A stretch of DNA of 58,494 bases. It comes from RGIG3009 sp045541305. GTDB lineage: Bacteria; Bacillota; Clostridia; Oscillospirales; Acutalibacteraceae. Made by a program: the position numbers and the translations under genes. The DNA lies in contig JAZQIV010000118.1 of the NCBI GenBank assembly GCA_045541305.1, forward strand, positions 1 through 58,494, in the 5' to 3' direction. The notes beneath the pieces were generated by a model. The model did not search any database. It was not told the DNA's origin and saw only the letters and a list, made by a program, of their open reading frames with translations. Every line of letters begins with the position of its first letter. Positions within the stretch are counted from its first letter, which is position 1. Positions 1-8,000 of the stretch are shown one piece after another.

Positions 1-479
1 TGCGTACCGCCCGCGTGGACGTAAGCAACGGAAGTGTTTTCGGGGAAACGGGCAAAACGGCGGATCTGCATGTTCTCGCCAATGGACATAACCTTTTCCT
101 GCATGATTTCGGCAACCGTGAGGTTGGAGTTCGGATACGTGCAAGCTTTAAGAGCTTCCACATCAGCAGGATTCTGGGTAGCAACCGCTTCAGCCAGATT
201 CTTCACCAAATCGGTGAAAGCATCGGTTTTCGCAGCAAAGTCGGTCTCAGCGTTGACTTCGATCACAACACCAACACCGTTAACGACCGTTGCATACGCA
301 ACGCCCATAGCAGCAACGCGGTCTGCTTTTTTGGCAGCCTTTGCAAGGCCCTTTTCACGCAGCCAGTCAACGGCCTTATCCATATCGCCGTCGGTCTCGG
401 TCAATGCTTTTTTGCAGTCCATCATACCGACGTTGGTCATATCGCGCAGTTTCTTAACGTCTTGAGCAGTAAAAGCCAT
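1..479 (-). CDS. tsf: Elongation factor Ts (3' part beyond window)
   Basis: EF-Ts, the guanine-nucleotide exchange factor for EF-Tu in translation. About 159 N-terminal codons are visible and the gene runs off the left edge. The N-terminus shows the UBA-like domain (MAFTAQDVKKLRDMT, then GMMDCKKAL), followed by the core motif ETDFAAKTDAF near residue 80. Near the edge, GENMQIRRFARF matches the core subdomain. The ATG at 479 is preceded by an AGGAGGT ribosome site, and the gap to the rpsB stop is 20 bp. rpsB-tsf is the classical ribosomal operon order. Identity is very secure. Confidence 0.97.
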   Translation of the reverse strand, partial: MAFTAQDVKKLRDMTNVGMMDCKKALTETDGDMDKAVDWLREKGLAKAAKKADRVAAMGVAYATVVNGVGVVIEVNAETDFAAKTDAFTDLVKNLAEAVATQNPADVEALKACTYPNSNLTVAEIMQEKVMSIGENMQIRRFARFPENTSVAYVHAGGT

Positions 480-499
480 AGCTTGTATACCTCCTGTGA

Positions 500-1255
500 T
501 TATTCGGCAGCGGGAGCTTCGGCAGCAACTTCCTCGGTCGCTTCTTCAGCGGTTTCCTCGGCAGCAGCCTGTTCGCCCTGGCGACCTTCGATGATCGCGC
601 TTGCCATAGCGCCGGCGATCAGTTTAACAGCACGGATGGCATCGTCGTTACCCGGGATGACGTAATCCACATCATCGGGATCGCAGTTGGTGTCCACGAT
701 TGCAACGATCGGAATACCGAGCTTCTTCGCTTCGGCAACAGCGATCTTCTCTTTGCGGGGGTCCACGATAAACAAAGCGCCGGGGATCTTGTCCATTTCT
801 TTGATACCGCCGAGGAATTTCTCGAGCTTCTCAATTTCATGGTTGAGTTTGATAACTTCCTTCTTCGGCAACAGATCGAACGTGCCGTCTTCCGACATCG
901 CTTTGAGTTGGTTCAAGCGAGCGATACGACCGCGGATCGTGCGGAAGTTGGTGAGCATGCCGCCCAGCCAACGTGCGTTAACAAAATAAGCACCGGCGCG
1001 GACAGCTTCTTCAGCAATGGAATCTTGAGCCTGCTTTTTGGTACCGACAAACAACACGGTTTTGCCTTCAGCAGACAACTCGCGGATGAACATGTAAGCT
1101 TCCTCGAGTTTGCGCACAGTTTTCTGCAGGTCAATGATATAAATACCATTGCGCTCAGTAAAGATGTACTGTGCCATTTTGGGGTTCCAGCGGCGGGTTT
1201 GGTGACCGAAATGGACACCGGCTTCCAGCAGCTGTTTCATGGATACGACTGACAT
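500..1255 (-). CDS. rpsB: 30S ribosomal protein S2
   Basis: Ribosomal protein S2, 251 residues, binding 16S rRNA on the 30S subunit. MKQLLEAGVHFGHQTRRWNP, GTKKQAQD, NARWLGGMLTNF and DTNCDPDDVDYVIPGNDDA are family signatures. The frame stays open further upstream, but the ATG at 1255 is chosen because AAGGAGG lies just before it and nothing ribosomal is encoded upstream. An Ala/Glu-rich acidic tail of about 25 residues ends the protein, a common S2 extension. It is the first gene of the rpsB-tsf operon, with a sigma-A-type promoter at 1390-1418 and a leader of about 130 nt. Confidence 0.97.
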   Translation of the reverse strand: MSVVSMKQLLEAGVHFGHQTRRWNPKMAQYIFTERNGIYIIDLQKTVRKLEEAYMFIRELSAEGKTVLFVGTKKQAQDSIAEEAVRAGAYFVNARWLGGMLTNFRTIRGRIARLNQLKAMSEDGTFDLLPKKEVIKLNHEIEKLEKFLGGIKEMDKIPGALFIVDPRKEKIAVAEAKKLGIPIVAIVDTNCDPDDVDYVIPGNDDAIRAVKLIAGAMASAIIEGRQGEQAAAEETAEEATEEVAAEAPAAE

Positions 1256-1389
1256 TCGATTTCCTCCTTGGTTTTCACCTCTACGGGATCTGTCGGTCAA
1301 GATTGAAAGATTTTTTGACCGCATCTTCGGAATCACAAAATCGTGACACCACCGAAGCCAAAGGATACCCGTATGCATTTTGCCGTGAT

Positions 1390-1418
1390 ATTGTACCACA
1401 ACGCCTTATAAATAGCAA
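1390..1418 (-). promoter_or_regulatory. Predicted sigma-A promoter of rpsB-tsf
   Basis: Reading on the minus strand there is a -35 TTGCTA, a 17-bp spacer and a -10 TACAAT. This leaves a 5' leader of roughly 130 nt before the rpsB start. It is the only well-spaced promoter seen in the 188-bp gap between rpsB and ylmC. Confidence 0.65.
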
Positions 1419-1443
1419 GTGTTTTTTAAAATTTTTTTATTTT

Positions 1444-1755
1444 TTATGTATTACCGAAAATTCCGCTCAAAATGCTGCTTTTACGGCGTTTTCGGAAGGA
1501 ATCAGTCGGGCAAGAACATACCGGTCGATTCACCAAAATGGTATGTTCCCCTATCACCTCAATTTCCTTCCATTCGATTACAATATCGTCTTCGCGCCAA
1601 AACAATCCCAAAAAGCCGGATTTACCGTAAATCACCAACGAAATCAATTGCGCGGAGCACGTGTCGAACTCCACGTCATCCACGTGTCCCAACCGTGTGC
1701 CGTCGCAAACGTTTATGACTTCTTTGTTGTGCATGTCCGTAATTCTGCAAAGCAT
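1444..1755 (-). CDS. ylmC: YlmC/YmxH family sporulation-associated PRC-barrel protein
   Basis: A 103-residue protein with a PRC-barrel-like fold: MLCRITDMHNKEVINV, then GTRLGHVDDVEFD and IVIEWKEIEVIGEHTILV. It matches the YlmC/YmxH family, usually 80-90 residues, found next to sigG or elsewhere in sporulating Firmicutes and of uncertain function. The ATG at 1755 is preceded by a strong GGGGGAG ribosome site, whereas the frame upstream is unrelated. The last ~25 residues (basic, SFRKRRKSS) are longer than usual. It is divergent from sigG, unlike Bacillus where it is co-directional. Confidence 0.85.
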   Translation of the reverse strand: MLCRITDMHNKEVINVCDGTRLGHVDDVEFDTCSAQLISLVIYGKSGFLGLFWREDDIVIEWKEIEVIGEHTILVNRPVCSCPTDSFRKRRKSSILSGIFGNT

Positions 1756-1867
1756 ATTCTTCTCCCCCTTTGTCACAATGTATTCAACGTACTTTTCAAA
1801 AATGCGTGTATGTAGAACCAAAAAACCGACAATACTGTTTGCACAGCAAGCAAGGAGTGAGCGGTTT

Positions 1868-2635
1868 TTGTACAATAAAGTGGAGATTTGCGGTGTCAAC
1901 ACATCAACCTTAAAGGTACTGACAGAACGTGAAAAGATCGAACTTCTCAAGCGCACACAAGCCGGCGACCGTTCTGCACGTGAGGAGCTGGTGAACGGCA
2001 ACCTGCGTTTGGTGCTCAGCGTGATCCAGCGTTTCACGCAGCGCGGCGAAAATTTAGACGATCTCTTTCAGGTGGGATGCATCGGTCTGATTAAATCCAT
2101 CGATAACTTTGACATTTCCCAAAACGTGCGTTTTTCCACCTATGCCGTTCCCATGATCATCGGTGAAATTCGCCGTTATCTGCGGGATAACAACGCCATT
2201 CGCATCAGCCGCAGTATGCGCGACACCGCCTACAAAGCTATGCAGGTCAAAGAAAAACTGACAAACAACATGAACCGAGAGCCTACCATTGAAGAAATCG
2301 CCAAAGAGCTGTCTTTGCCCAAAGAAGACGTTGTGCTTGCTTTGGAATCCATCGTAGACCCCGTTTCATTATATGAGCCGATTTATTCCGACGGCGGCGA
2401 TACCATTTACGTGATGGATCAGATCGGTGACGGCAGCGATGACAAAAGCTGGCTGGATGAAATTGCTTTGAAAGAAGCCATCCGCAACCTCAGCGATCGG
2501 GAAAAACGTATTTTGAACCTACGCTTCTTCAAAGGCATGACACAAATTGAGGTATCAGCCGAAATCGGCATTTCACAAGCGCAGGTTTCGCGTTTGGAAA
2601 AAGGTGCGCTGGAACGAATCAAAAAGCAACTATAA
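1868..2635 (+). CDS. sigG: RNA polymerase sporulation sigma factor SigG
   Basis: Forespore-specific late sigma factor, 255 residues. The N-terminus carries the hallmark NKVEICGV, then GNLRLVLSVIQRF and DLFQVGCIGLIKSIDNFD (region 2). RFSTYAVPMIIGEIRRYLRD binds the -10 element, and region 4 ends with the helix-turn-helix GISQAQVSRLEKGALERIKK. The likely start is TTG at 1868, giving M-YNKVEICGV, with AAGGAG about 10 nt upstream. It is convergent with sigE and overlaps its 3' end by 6 bp, so the usual collinear spoIIGA-sigE-sigG order is broken here. Confidence 0.95.
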   Translation: MYNKVEICGVNTSTLKVLTEREKIELLKRTQAGDRSAREELVNGNLRLVLSVIQRFTQRGENLDDLFQVGCIGLIKSIDNFDISQNVRFSTYAVPMIIGEIRRYLRDNNAIRISRSMRDTAYKAMQVKEKLTNNMNREPTIEEIAKELSLPKEDVVLALESIVDPVSLYEPIYSDGGDTIYVMDQIGDGSDDKSWLDEIALKEAIRNLSDREKRILNLRFFKGMTQIEVSAEIGISQAQVSRLEKGALERIKKQL

Positions 2636-3352
2636 ATTCACGCGCTCCATATCCTTGCGCAAGCGCTTGATAATTTTCTTTTCCAACCGCGAGATGTAGG
2701 ATTGTGAGATTCCCAGCATATCCGCCACCTCTTTTTGCGTGTGTTCTTGTTCGGTACCGATACCGAACCGTAACCGCATGATGGTTTGCTCGCGAGCAGA
2801 CAGCTTGGAAACGCACTCTAACAACACATCTCGTTCCGCTTCCTGCTCCACCCCGCGATTCACAATATCGGGATCACTGCCGAGAATATCGGACAGCAAA
2901 AGTTCGTTGCCGTCCCAATCCACGTTAAGCGGTTCATCAATGGAAACCTCCGTTCGTGTTTGGGTATTCTTTCGCAAATACATGAGAATCTCATTTTCAA
3001 TGCATCGCGAGGAATAGGTTGCCAATTTTATGTTTTTTTCGGGGCAAAAGGTTTTTACCGCCTTAATCAGCCCTATTGTACCAATGGAAATCAGATCTTC
3101 GATTCCCACACCGGAATTTTCAAATTTGCGGGCGATATACACCACCAACCGTAAATTATGGGTAATCAGAAGATCCCGCGCTTCTTCGTCACCCTCAGCC
3201 GCCAGCGCAAGAACCTCGCGCTCCTCCTGCGCCGTGAGCGGCGACGGCAACGTGTCTGCGCCGTTTATGTAAAATACGCCGTCGCCAAGAAAATTCAAGT
3301 GTAAAGATAAACGCCTTGCCACGGCGGCGATTACCCGATAAATCCAATCCAT
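2630..3352 (-). CDS. sigE: RNA polymerase sporulation sigma factor SigE (pro-sigma-E)
   Basis: Mother-cell sigma factor, 240 residues. Residues 1 to about 30 form an amphipathic pro-sequence removed by SpoIIGA (MDWIYRVIAAVARRLSLHLN). NLRLVVYIARKFENSGVGIE, SIGTIGLIKAVKTF and CIENEILMYLRK define region 2, and DWDGNELLLSDILG plus GISQSYISRLEKKIIKRLRK complete the canonical SigE profile. It lies 6 bp downstream of its processing protease gene spoIIGA. The 3' ends of sigE and sigG overlap tail to tail, so antisense transcription across both ends is possible. Confidence 0.97.
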   Translation of the reverse strand: MDWIYRVIAAVARRLSLHLNFLGDGVFYINGADTLPSPLTAQEEREVLALAAEGDEEARDLLITHNLRLVVYIARKFENSGVGIEDLISIGTIGLIKAVKTFCPEKNIKLATYSSRCIENEILMYLRKNTQTRTEVSIDEPLNVDWDGNELLLSDILGSDPDIVNRGVEQEAERDVLLECVSKLSAREQTIMRLRFGIGTEQEHTQKEVADMLGISQSYISRLEKKIIKRLRKDMERVNL

Positions 3353-3358
3353 ATCCCA

Positions 3359-4225
3359 TCAACCCTTTCGTAAGCTATCACTTCCAACCAAAGCATCGTA
3401 TTCACCGCGCAACAAACCATCGGATAGCGCCACATAGGTTCCGCTGATATCGGTCGTGTCACCGTTTGCAGAACGAAGTTCAACCTTTTGCGGTATAAAA
3501 GCCGGCAGCAAGCCATCCGTACCCATCGCATGGTATGGCACCATGCGAACGCGATTTTTTGTGACGACATCGGTTGCGGAATCCAAACGGCAAAGTGTTT
3601 CAAACAGCTCCGAAGAAATACAGCACCGCATTTTTTCACGTTCAACGATCACCACCGGGCTCCCCGAGAAGGGCTCCGTAACCTGCAAGCCCGTGTCGTA
3701 GAAAGCCCGACAAGCGCAGGTTCCGTTTTGATCGCGAATGCACAGTTCAAGCTCATGTCCTTCCGGCGCGCGCTTTCGTGTGATATACTCGTATAAGCAG
3801 GAAAAGCCATAGCTAACCGACGCCAAAAGCGCCAAGGTTAGCGGAGAAATATCAAAATACACCACACCGTTGCGTCCCAAAAGAAAATCGCTGTTTATAA
3901 ACGATTGCAGAACGGTCACTACACCGGAAAACAATGCCGAAAAACAATATAAAACCGTCATCCGTAAAACAAGTCTTTTCCAACCGCTTGGCGAAAATGC
4001 AATTATAGTCATCAAGGCTGCGCCAAAAACATGAAGAATGAGTAATATCGGCGTTGGAAGAGATAATAAGAATAGAGCACACGCGGTTATCCCGCCCGAT
4101 AATCCTCCAAGCACCACGCGAAAGCGGCGTGGCGTAAGCCGCAAAACACGAGCGGTGGCCGATAACAAAAGGGTATCGATAAACCAATTGACGGCTAACA
4201 AAATGTCCAAATAAACAATCGGCAT
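3359..4225 (-). CDS. spoIIGA: Sigma-E processing aspartic peptidase SpoIIGA
   Basis: Membrane-embedded aspartic protease (288 residues) that activates pro-sigma-E in the mother cell in response to the forespore signal. The first ~150 residues contain about five hydrophobic segments. The soluble C-terminal half has the pepsin-like catalytic motif YDTG with Asp at about residue 177, followed by the family stretch SGSPVVIVE. The ATG at 4225 has a GGGGTGA ribosome site. It forms a tight operon with sigE. A TATACT -10-like box lies about 40 bp upstream, but I see no good -35. Confidence 0.93.
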   Translation of the reverse strand: MPIVYLDILLAVNWFIDTLLLSATARVLRLTPRRFRVVLGGLSGGITACALFLLSLPTPILLILHVFGAALMTIIAFSPSGWKRLVLRMTVLYCFSALFSGVVTVLQSFINSDFLLGRNGVVYFDISPLTLALLASVSYGFSCLYEYITRKRAPEGHELELCIRDQNGTCACRAFYDTGLQVTEPFSGSPVVIVEREKMRCCISSELFETLCRLDSATDVVTKNRVRMVPYHAMGTDGLLPAFIPQKVELRSANGDTTDISGTYVALSDGLLRGEYDALVGSDSLRKG

Positions 4226-4310
4226 ACGCTCACCCCTTTTAAGAACAGTATACCGCTTTTACATGACGGAATATGCCGAAGCGTAGCACACGATTTTTCG
4301 GTCTTCTGTA

Positions 4311-4339
4311 TTGAAAACGGTCGAAAGTCGAGGTATACT
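4311..4339 (+). promoter_or_regulatory. Predicted sigma-A promoter of the lemA operon
   Basis: TTGAAA, a 17-bp spacer and TATACT, located about 30 bp before the LemA start codon. Both boxes are close to consensus. Confidence 0.7.
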
Positions 4340-4370
4340 ATACGTAACGAAAATGAAATGAGGGATCAAC

Positions 4371-4937
4371 ATGAACAAGAAAACCATTATCATTGTGGTA
4401 GCCATCCTCGCCGTTGTCGGTTTAATCGCCGGCTTTGCCACTTCCACGTATAATAGCTTGGTGGATGCAGAGGAAAACGCCAACGAAAAATTTGCCACAG
4501 TAGACACCATGCTCACCCGTCGTGCCGATTTGATCCCCAATCTGGTAAACACCGTTAAAGGTTACGCCGCGCACGAATCGGCTATTTTCACCGCCTTGGC
4601 GGAAGCACGCGCTAAGCTTGCTTCCAGCACAACACCCGAAGAAACGTTGGAGGCGAACACCGAACTGGAAAGTGCTCTCAGCCGTTTGTTGGTTGTGGTG
4701 GAGAATTATCCCGATCTGAAAGCAAGCACACAGTTTATCGCTTTGCAAGATCAACTGGAAAGCTCGGAGAATCGCATTGCCGTCGCCCGCATGGATTACA
4801 ATGAAGCCGTGAAGGAATACAACACCACCATTCGCAAATTCCCCAAAAGCATGTTCGCCTCCCTTTTCGGATTCGAGAAAAAAACGATGTACGAGGCACC
4901 TGCCGGTGACAACGAAGCACCGACCGTGGAGTTTTAA
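4371..4937 (+). CDS. lemA: LemA family membrane protein
   Basis: A 188-residue LemA protein: one N-terminal transmembrane helix (about residues 4-25), then an external helical bundle. Family motifs are STYNSLVDAEENANEKFATV, RRADLIPNLVNTVKGYAAHE and the C-terminal YNEAVKEYNTTIRKFP. The biochemical function of LemA is not settled. It is often paired with a TPM-domain protein, as here, where the next gene starts 6 bp downstream. It is the first gene of a two-gene operon with its own promoter. Confidence 0.93.
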   Translation: MNKKTIIIVVAILAVVGLIAGFATSTYNSLVDAEENANEKFATVDTMLTRRADLIPNLVNTVKGYAAHESAIFTALAEARAKLASSTTPEETLEANTELESALSRLLVVVENYPDLKASTQFIALQDQLESSENRIAVARMDYNEAVKEYNTTIRKFPKSMFASLFGFEKKTMYEAPAGDNEAPTVEF

Positions 4938-4943
4938 CAGCGT

Positions 4944-5714
4944 ATGAAACGAGTGTTTGCGCTATTTTCTTTTCTTTTATTCATCACGGTTCTCTTTTCC
5001 GCCTGCACCGAAACCGAAGCCGCTGTTCAATGGCAACAGCCGACCGAGCGTTTTTTTGTTAACGATTTTGCCAATGTCATTGACGAGCAAGATGAAACCG
5101 ATATGTTCAACACCGGTGTGGCTTTGTTTGAAAAAACAGGTGCGCAGGTCGTAGTGGTCACATTAGATACCATCAACGGCGAAGATATTGATCAATTTGG
5201 TGTGTACCTTGGCCGTGAATGGGGAATCGGCGATGCCGAAAAAGACACCGGTATTTTGCTGCTGCTCGCTATGGAAGAACGCGAAGTCGCGATTTCGGTT
5301 GGCTATGGGCTGGAAGGCGCGGTCACCGATGCACAATCCGGCTTGTTTTTGGATACCTATGCCCTTCCCTATTTTGAGCACGACGACTATTCTGCCGGAC
5401 TTGCCGCTACTTATGATGCCTTAGTAAACGAAGTGTATCTGGAATTCGGCATGGAGGCAGACCCGAATTACGTTCCCATTGAGCAAGTGGAAGAGGATGC
5501 CGAGCCGTCGGCAATATTTTTGATGATTCTGTTGGTAATCCTGTGTATTATCAGCCTTTCTATGCAGCGGCTGCGCCACACCCATCCCGGCTTTTTCATC
5601 ACACCTACCATCCATGGAGGATTCCATCACCGTGGTGGTGGCGGTGGCGGATTTGGCGGGTTCAGCGGTGGGGGCGGCAGTTTTGGCGGCGGCGGCGCGT
5701 CCCGCGGTTTTTAA
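4944..5714 (+). CDS. TPM domain-containing membrane protein (YgcG family)
   Basis: A 256-residue protein with an N-terminal signal or lipoprotein-like segment (LFITVLFSACTE, possible lipobox Cys about residue 21). A TPM domain follows from about residue 40 to 175 (NDFANVIDEQDE, TGILLLLAMEEREVAISVGY). A single transmembrane helix lies near residues 190-210, and the tail is Gly/Phe-rich (GGFGGFSGGGGSFGGGGASR). This is the usual architecture of YgcG-like proteins encoded beside LemA, thought to act in membrane or envelope stress. The molecular function is unknown. The operon ends at the hairpin at 5718-5751. Confidence 0.9.
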   Translation: MKRVFALFSFLLFITVLFSACTETEAAVQWQQPTERFFVNDFANVIDEQDETDMFNTGVALFEKTGAQVVVVTLDTINGEDIDQFGVYLGREWGIGDAEKDTGILLLLAMEEREVAISVGYGLEGAVTDAQSGLFLDTYALPYFEHDDYSAGLAATYDALVNEVYLEFGMEADPNYVPIEQVEEDAEPSAIFLMILLVILCIISLSMQRLRHTHPGFFITPTIHGGFHHRGGGGGGFGGFSGGGGSFGGGGASRGF

Positions 5715-5717
5715 CGT

Positions 5718-5751
5718 AAAAAAAGAGAGTGCATATTGCACTCTCTTTTTT
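5718..5751. terminator. Bidirectional intrinsic terminator
   Basis: Stem AGAGAGTGCA / TGCACTCTCT with a 3-nt loop, flanked by A-run and T-run, so it can work on both strands. It separates the converging TPM gene and the AraC gene and slightly overlaps the AraC stop codon. Confidence 0.9.
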
Positions 5752-6574
5752 ATTGGTTATGTTTTTGCTGGTAAGCGGTAGGCGTTACACCTTTCACCTC
5801 TTTGAACACACGTGAAAAATACAAGGGATCAGCAAACCCAACCGAGCTTGCCACTTCGCTGATGGTTAAGCCCGCGCGCTGTAGTAATGCACACGCTTCA
5901 TTGATGCGATAACGTTTTAAGTATTCATGCGGCGATAATTCAAACTTCTCCATAAAAGCACGATATAATTGACTGCGGCTGATACCAACGTAAGAGGCGA
6001 TGTGGTTCACCTGAATATTTCCCGCAAAATTGTATTGAATGTACCGCAGCGCCTGCATCAAATAATCCTGAACATCTGCCAAGCGATCGTTGCCGCCGGT
6101 GATGCGCATCAACTCCGCCAAAAACAGATACAAGTACCCCGCCATATCGGCATCCGCTGCCGGTGTATTGCCACTGGAACGGTAAATGTTCAAAAGCAGC
6201 TCCGGCAACCGTCCAACCGAATCCGGATGCAATACCGGCGTGCTTTTGGAAAAGCCGGTGGCTCTCAGCATGCGGCGTGCTTCGGTACCGTTAAAGCCAA
6301 CCCATGAATACTCCCACGGGTCAGCCTCGTCGGCAACGTAGGTTGCGGTATTCATCGGATATATTAAAAACAAATCCCCTTCGCGCAGCGTATAGGTTGT
6401 GCCGTTATAGGTGTAATATCCCGTTCCGGAATGAACGTAATGCACCAGGTAATGATCCCGCAGTGCAGGGCCCCATTTATGACCACCCACACAGCGCTCG
6501 TATCCTGTGTTGTACACCGCCAGCGCTAAATTTTCTTTCAAAGTATCCTTAAAAGCAAATTTGGATTCCGCCAT
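5750..6574 (-). CDS. AraC family transcriptional regulator (likely of galKT)
   Basis: A 274-residue regulator with an N-terminal cupin-type ligand-binding half (GTGYYTYNGTTYTLREGDLF, about residues 50-70). The C-terminal AraC DNA-binding domain has two helix-turn-helix motifs (NHIASYVGISRSQLYRAF and ISEVASSVGFADPLYFSRVF, then VTPTAYQQ). It is divergently transcribed from galK across 133 bp, the usual position of a local activator, so galactose or a galactoside is a plausible effector (inference). The ATG at 6574 follows a GGTGGT ribosome site. Confidence 0.9.
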   Translation of the reverse strand: MAESKFAFKDTLKENLALAVYNTGYERCVGGHKWGPALRDHYLVHYVHSGTGYYTYNGTTYTLREGDLFLIYPMNTATYVADEADPWEYSWVGFNGTEARRMLRATGFSKSTPVLHPDSVGRLPELLLNIYRSSGNTPAADADMAGYLYLFLAELMRITGGNDRLADVQDYLMQALRYIQYNFAGNIQVNHIASYVGISRSQLYRAFMEKFELSPHEYLKRYRINEACALLQRAGLTISEVASSVGFADPLYFSRVFKEVKGVTPTAYQQKHNQ

Positions 6575-6587
6575 AACCGCACCACCT

Positions 6588-6614
6588 TTTGCATTGACTT
6601 TACCACACTTTGCA
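6588..6614. promoter_or_regulatory. Possible AraC-type operator: TTTGCA direct repeat, 21-bp period
   Basis: TTTGCA occurs at 6588-6593 and again at 6609-6614, exactly 21 bp apart. AraC-family proteins often bind direct half-sites on that period. Outside the core the two copies agree at only a few positions. The site lies in the AraC leader and about 33 bp upstream of the galK -35 region. Confidence 0.3.
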
Positions 6615-6646
6615 ACATTTGTCCATGCCTATGATAAAAGTAATCC

Positions 6647-6675
6647 TTTATTTTCGTAAGAAAGTTTTGTATAAT
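6647..6675 (+). promoter_or_regulatory. Predicted galKT promoter
   Basis: A consensus TATAAT at 6670-6675 with a poor -35 (TTTATT at 6647-6652, 17-bp spacing). A weak -35 next to a divergent AraC gene suits an activator-dependent promoter. Confidence 0.5.
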
Positions 6676-6707
6676 AAGATCATAAAAGTGATAACGGAGG
6701 TTTTATT

Positions 6708-7991
6708 ATGAGCAATACGCAAGCCATCCTCTCACAATTGCAAGGCGGCGCTTTTGATTCTACCTTTTGCAAGCTGTACGGCGAAAATGCCATTCCGTAT
6801 CAGCGTGGGCGATATATCAACGCTGTCAATCAATTCGTCTCCTTGTACGGCGACGATAATGACATTTGGCTGTTTTCCGCACCCGGTCGCACGGAGATCG
6901 GTGGCAACCACACCGATCACAACCACGGCTGTGTGTTGGCGGGCAGCGTCAACCTGGACGTCATTGCCGTTGTGTCCCCTACCGCAAAACAAACCATCGA
7001 AATCAAATCCGAAGGGTATCCGGTGGATTGTGTGGATCTTTCAGATCTGTCGGTGCAGGAGGCCGATTACAACCGTTCCGGCGCATTGATTCGCGGTGTG
7101 GCAGATCGTTTTGCTCAACTCCAATTCAAAATCGGCGGTTTCCGTGCTTACACCACGTCCAACGTACTTAAAGGCTCCGGCCTTTCCTCCTCTGCGGCGT
7201 TCGAAGTCCTGGTAGGCACCGTCCTCAGCCATCTGTATAACAATGGTGAGGTTGATCCCGTTGAGATCGCCAAGATCGCGCAATATGCCGAAAACGTCCA
7301 TTTTGGTAAACCGAGCGGATTAATGGATCAGATGGCCTCTTCGGTTGGTGGCATCATCACCATTGATTTTGCCGATACCAACGCACCAATCATCCGCTCT
7401 GTCCCCTTTGATTTTGCAGCCAGCGGATACGCGCTGTGTATTGTGGACGTGGGCGGCAACCACGCCGATCTCACACATGAGTATGCGGCTATCACAACCG
7501 AAATGCGTGCCATTTCCAATGACTTGGGCGTGGATTTCCTTCGCGAAACCAACTATGAAGCGCTGCTGGCACACATTCCTGCACTTCGTCAAAAGCACGG
7601 CGATCGCGCGGTACTGCGTGCTTTGCACTTCCTTGGCGATAATGAACGCGTTGCCAAAGAAGTGGCTGCACTGGAAAACAACGATTTTGATACCTTCCGT
7701 AAATTGATTGTTGAATCGGGTCACTCTTCGTTTGAGTACCTGCAAAACATTTATGCCGGCGACAATGTCCGTCAACAAGATATTTCGCTTGCTTTGGCTT
7801 TGGCACAGCGTGTGCTAACCGATAAGGGTGCGTGGCGTGTTCACGGCGGCGGTTTTGGCGGCACCACACAAAACTTTGTGCCGTTGGAGCTGGTAGAAGA
7901 GTTTACAAACACCATGGAAGCTGTGTTCGGCAAAGATTCCTGTCACACGCTGTCCATCCGCCCTTGCGGCGGGATTTGTATCGCGAAATGA
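6708..7991 (+). CDS. galK: Galactokinase
   Basis: GHMP-family kinase of 427 residues that phosphorylates galactose to galactose-1-phosphate, the first committed Leloir step. The galactokinase signature GRTEIGGNHTDHNHG is near residue 62, the ATP-binding loop KGSGLSSSAAFEVLVG near 150 and the third GHMP motif HGGGFGGTTQNFV near 380. It is slightly longer than the usual ~390 residues because of the N-terminal region. GGAGG precedes the ATG. galT follows 9 bp downstream, forming a galKT operon without galE in the window. Confidence 0.95.
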   Translation: MSNTQAILSQLQGGAFDSTFCKLYGENAIPYQRGRYINAVNQFVSLYGDDNDIWLFSAPGRTEIGGNHTDHNHGCVLAGSVNLDVIAVVSPTAKQTIEIKSEGYPVDCVDLSDLSVQEADYNRSGALIRGVADRFAQLQFKIGGFRAYTTSNVLKGSGLSSSAAFEVLVGTVLSHLYNNGEVDPVEIAKIAQYAENVHFGKPSGLMDQMASSVGGIITIDFADTNAPIIRSVPFDFAASGYALCIVDVGGNHADLTHEYAAITTEMRAISNDLGVDFLRETNYEALLAHIPALRQKHGDRAVLRALHFLGDNERVAKEVAALENNDFDTFRKLIVESGHSSFEYLQNIYAGDNVRQQDISLALALAQRVLTDKGAWRVHGGGFGGTTQNFVPLELVEEFTNTMEAVFGKDSCHTLSIRPCGGICIAK

Positions 7992-8000
7992 GGTATTCAT

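Noticed and set aside
1800..1845. Forespore-type promoter (GTATG, 17 bp, CAATACT) upstream of sigG
   Set aside because: Suggestive, but it deviates from the sigma-F/G consensus at several positions, so it is not listed as a feature.
4226..4310. Spo0A-dependent spoIIG promoter
   Set aside because: A TATACT box is present, but no -35 at 17 or 22 bp and no convincing Spo0A box could be seen.
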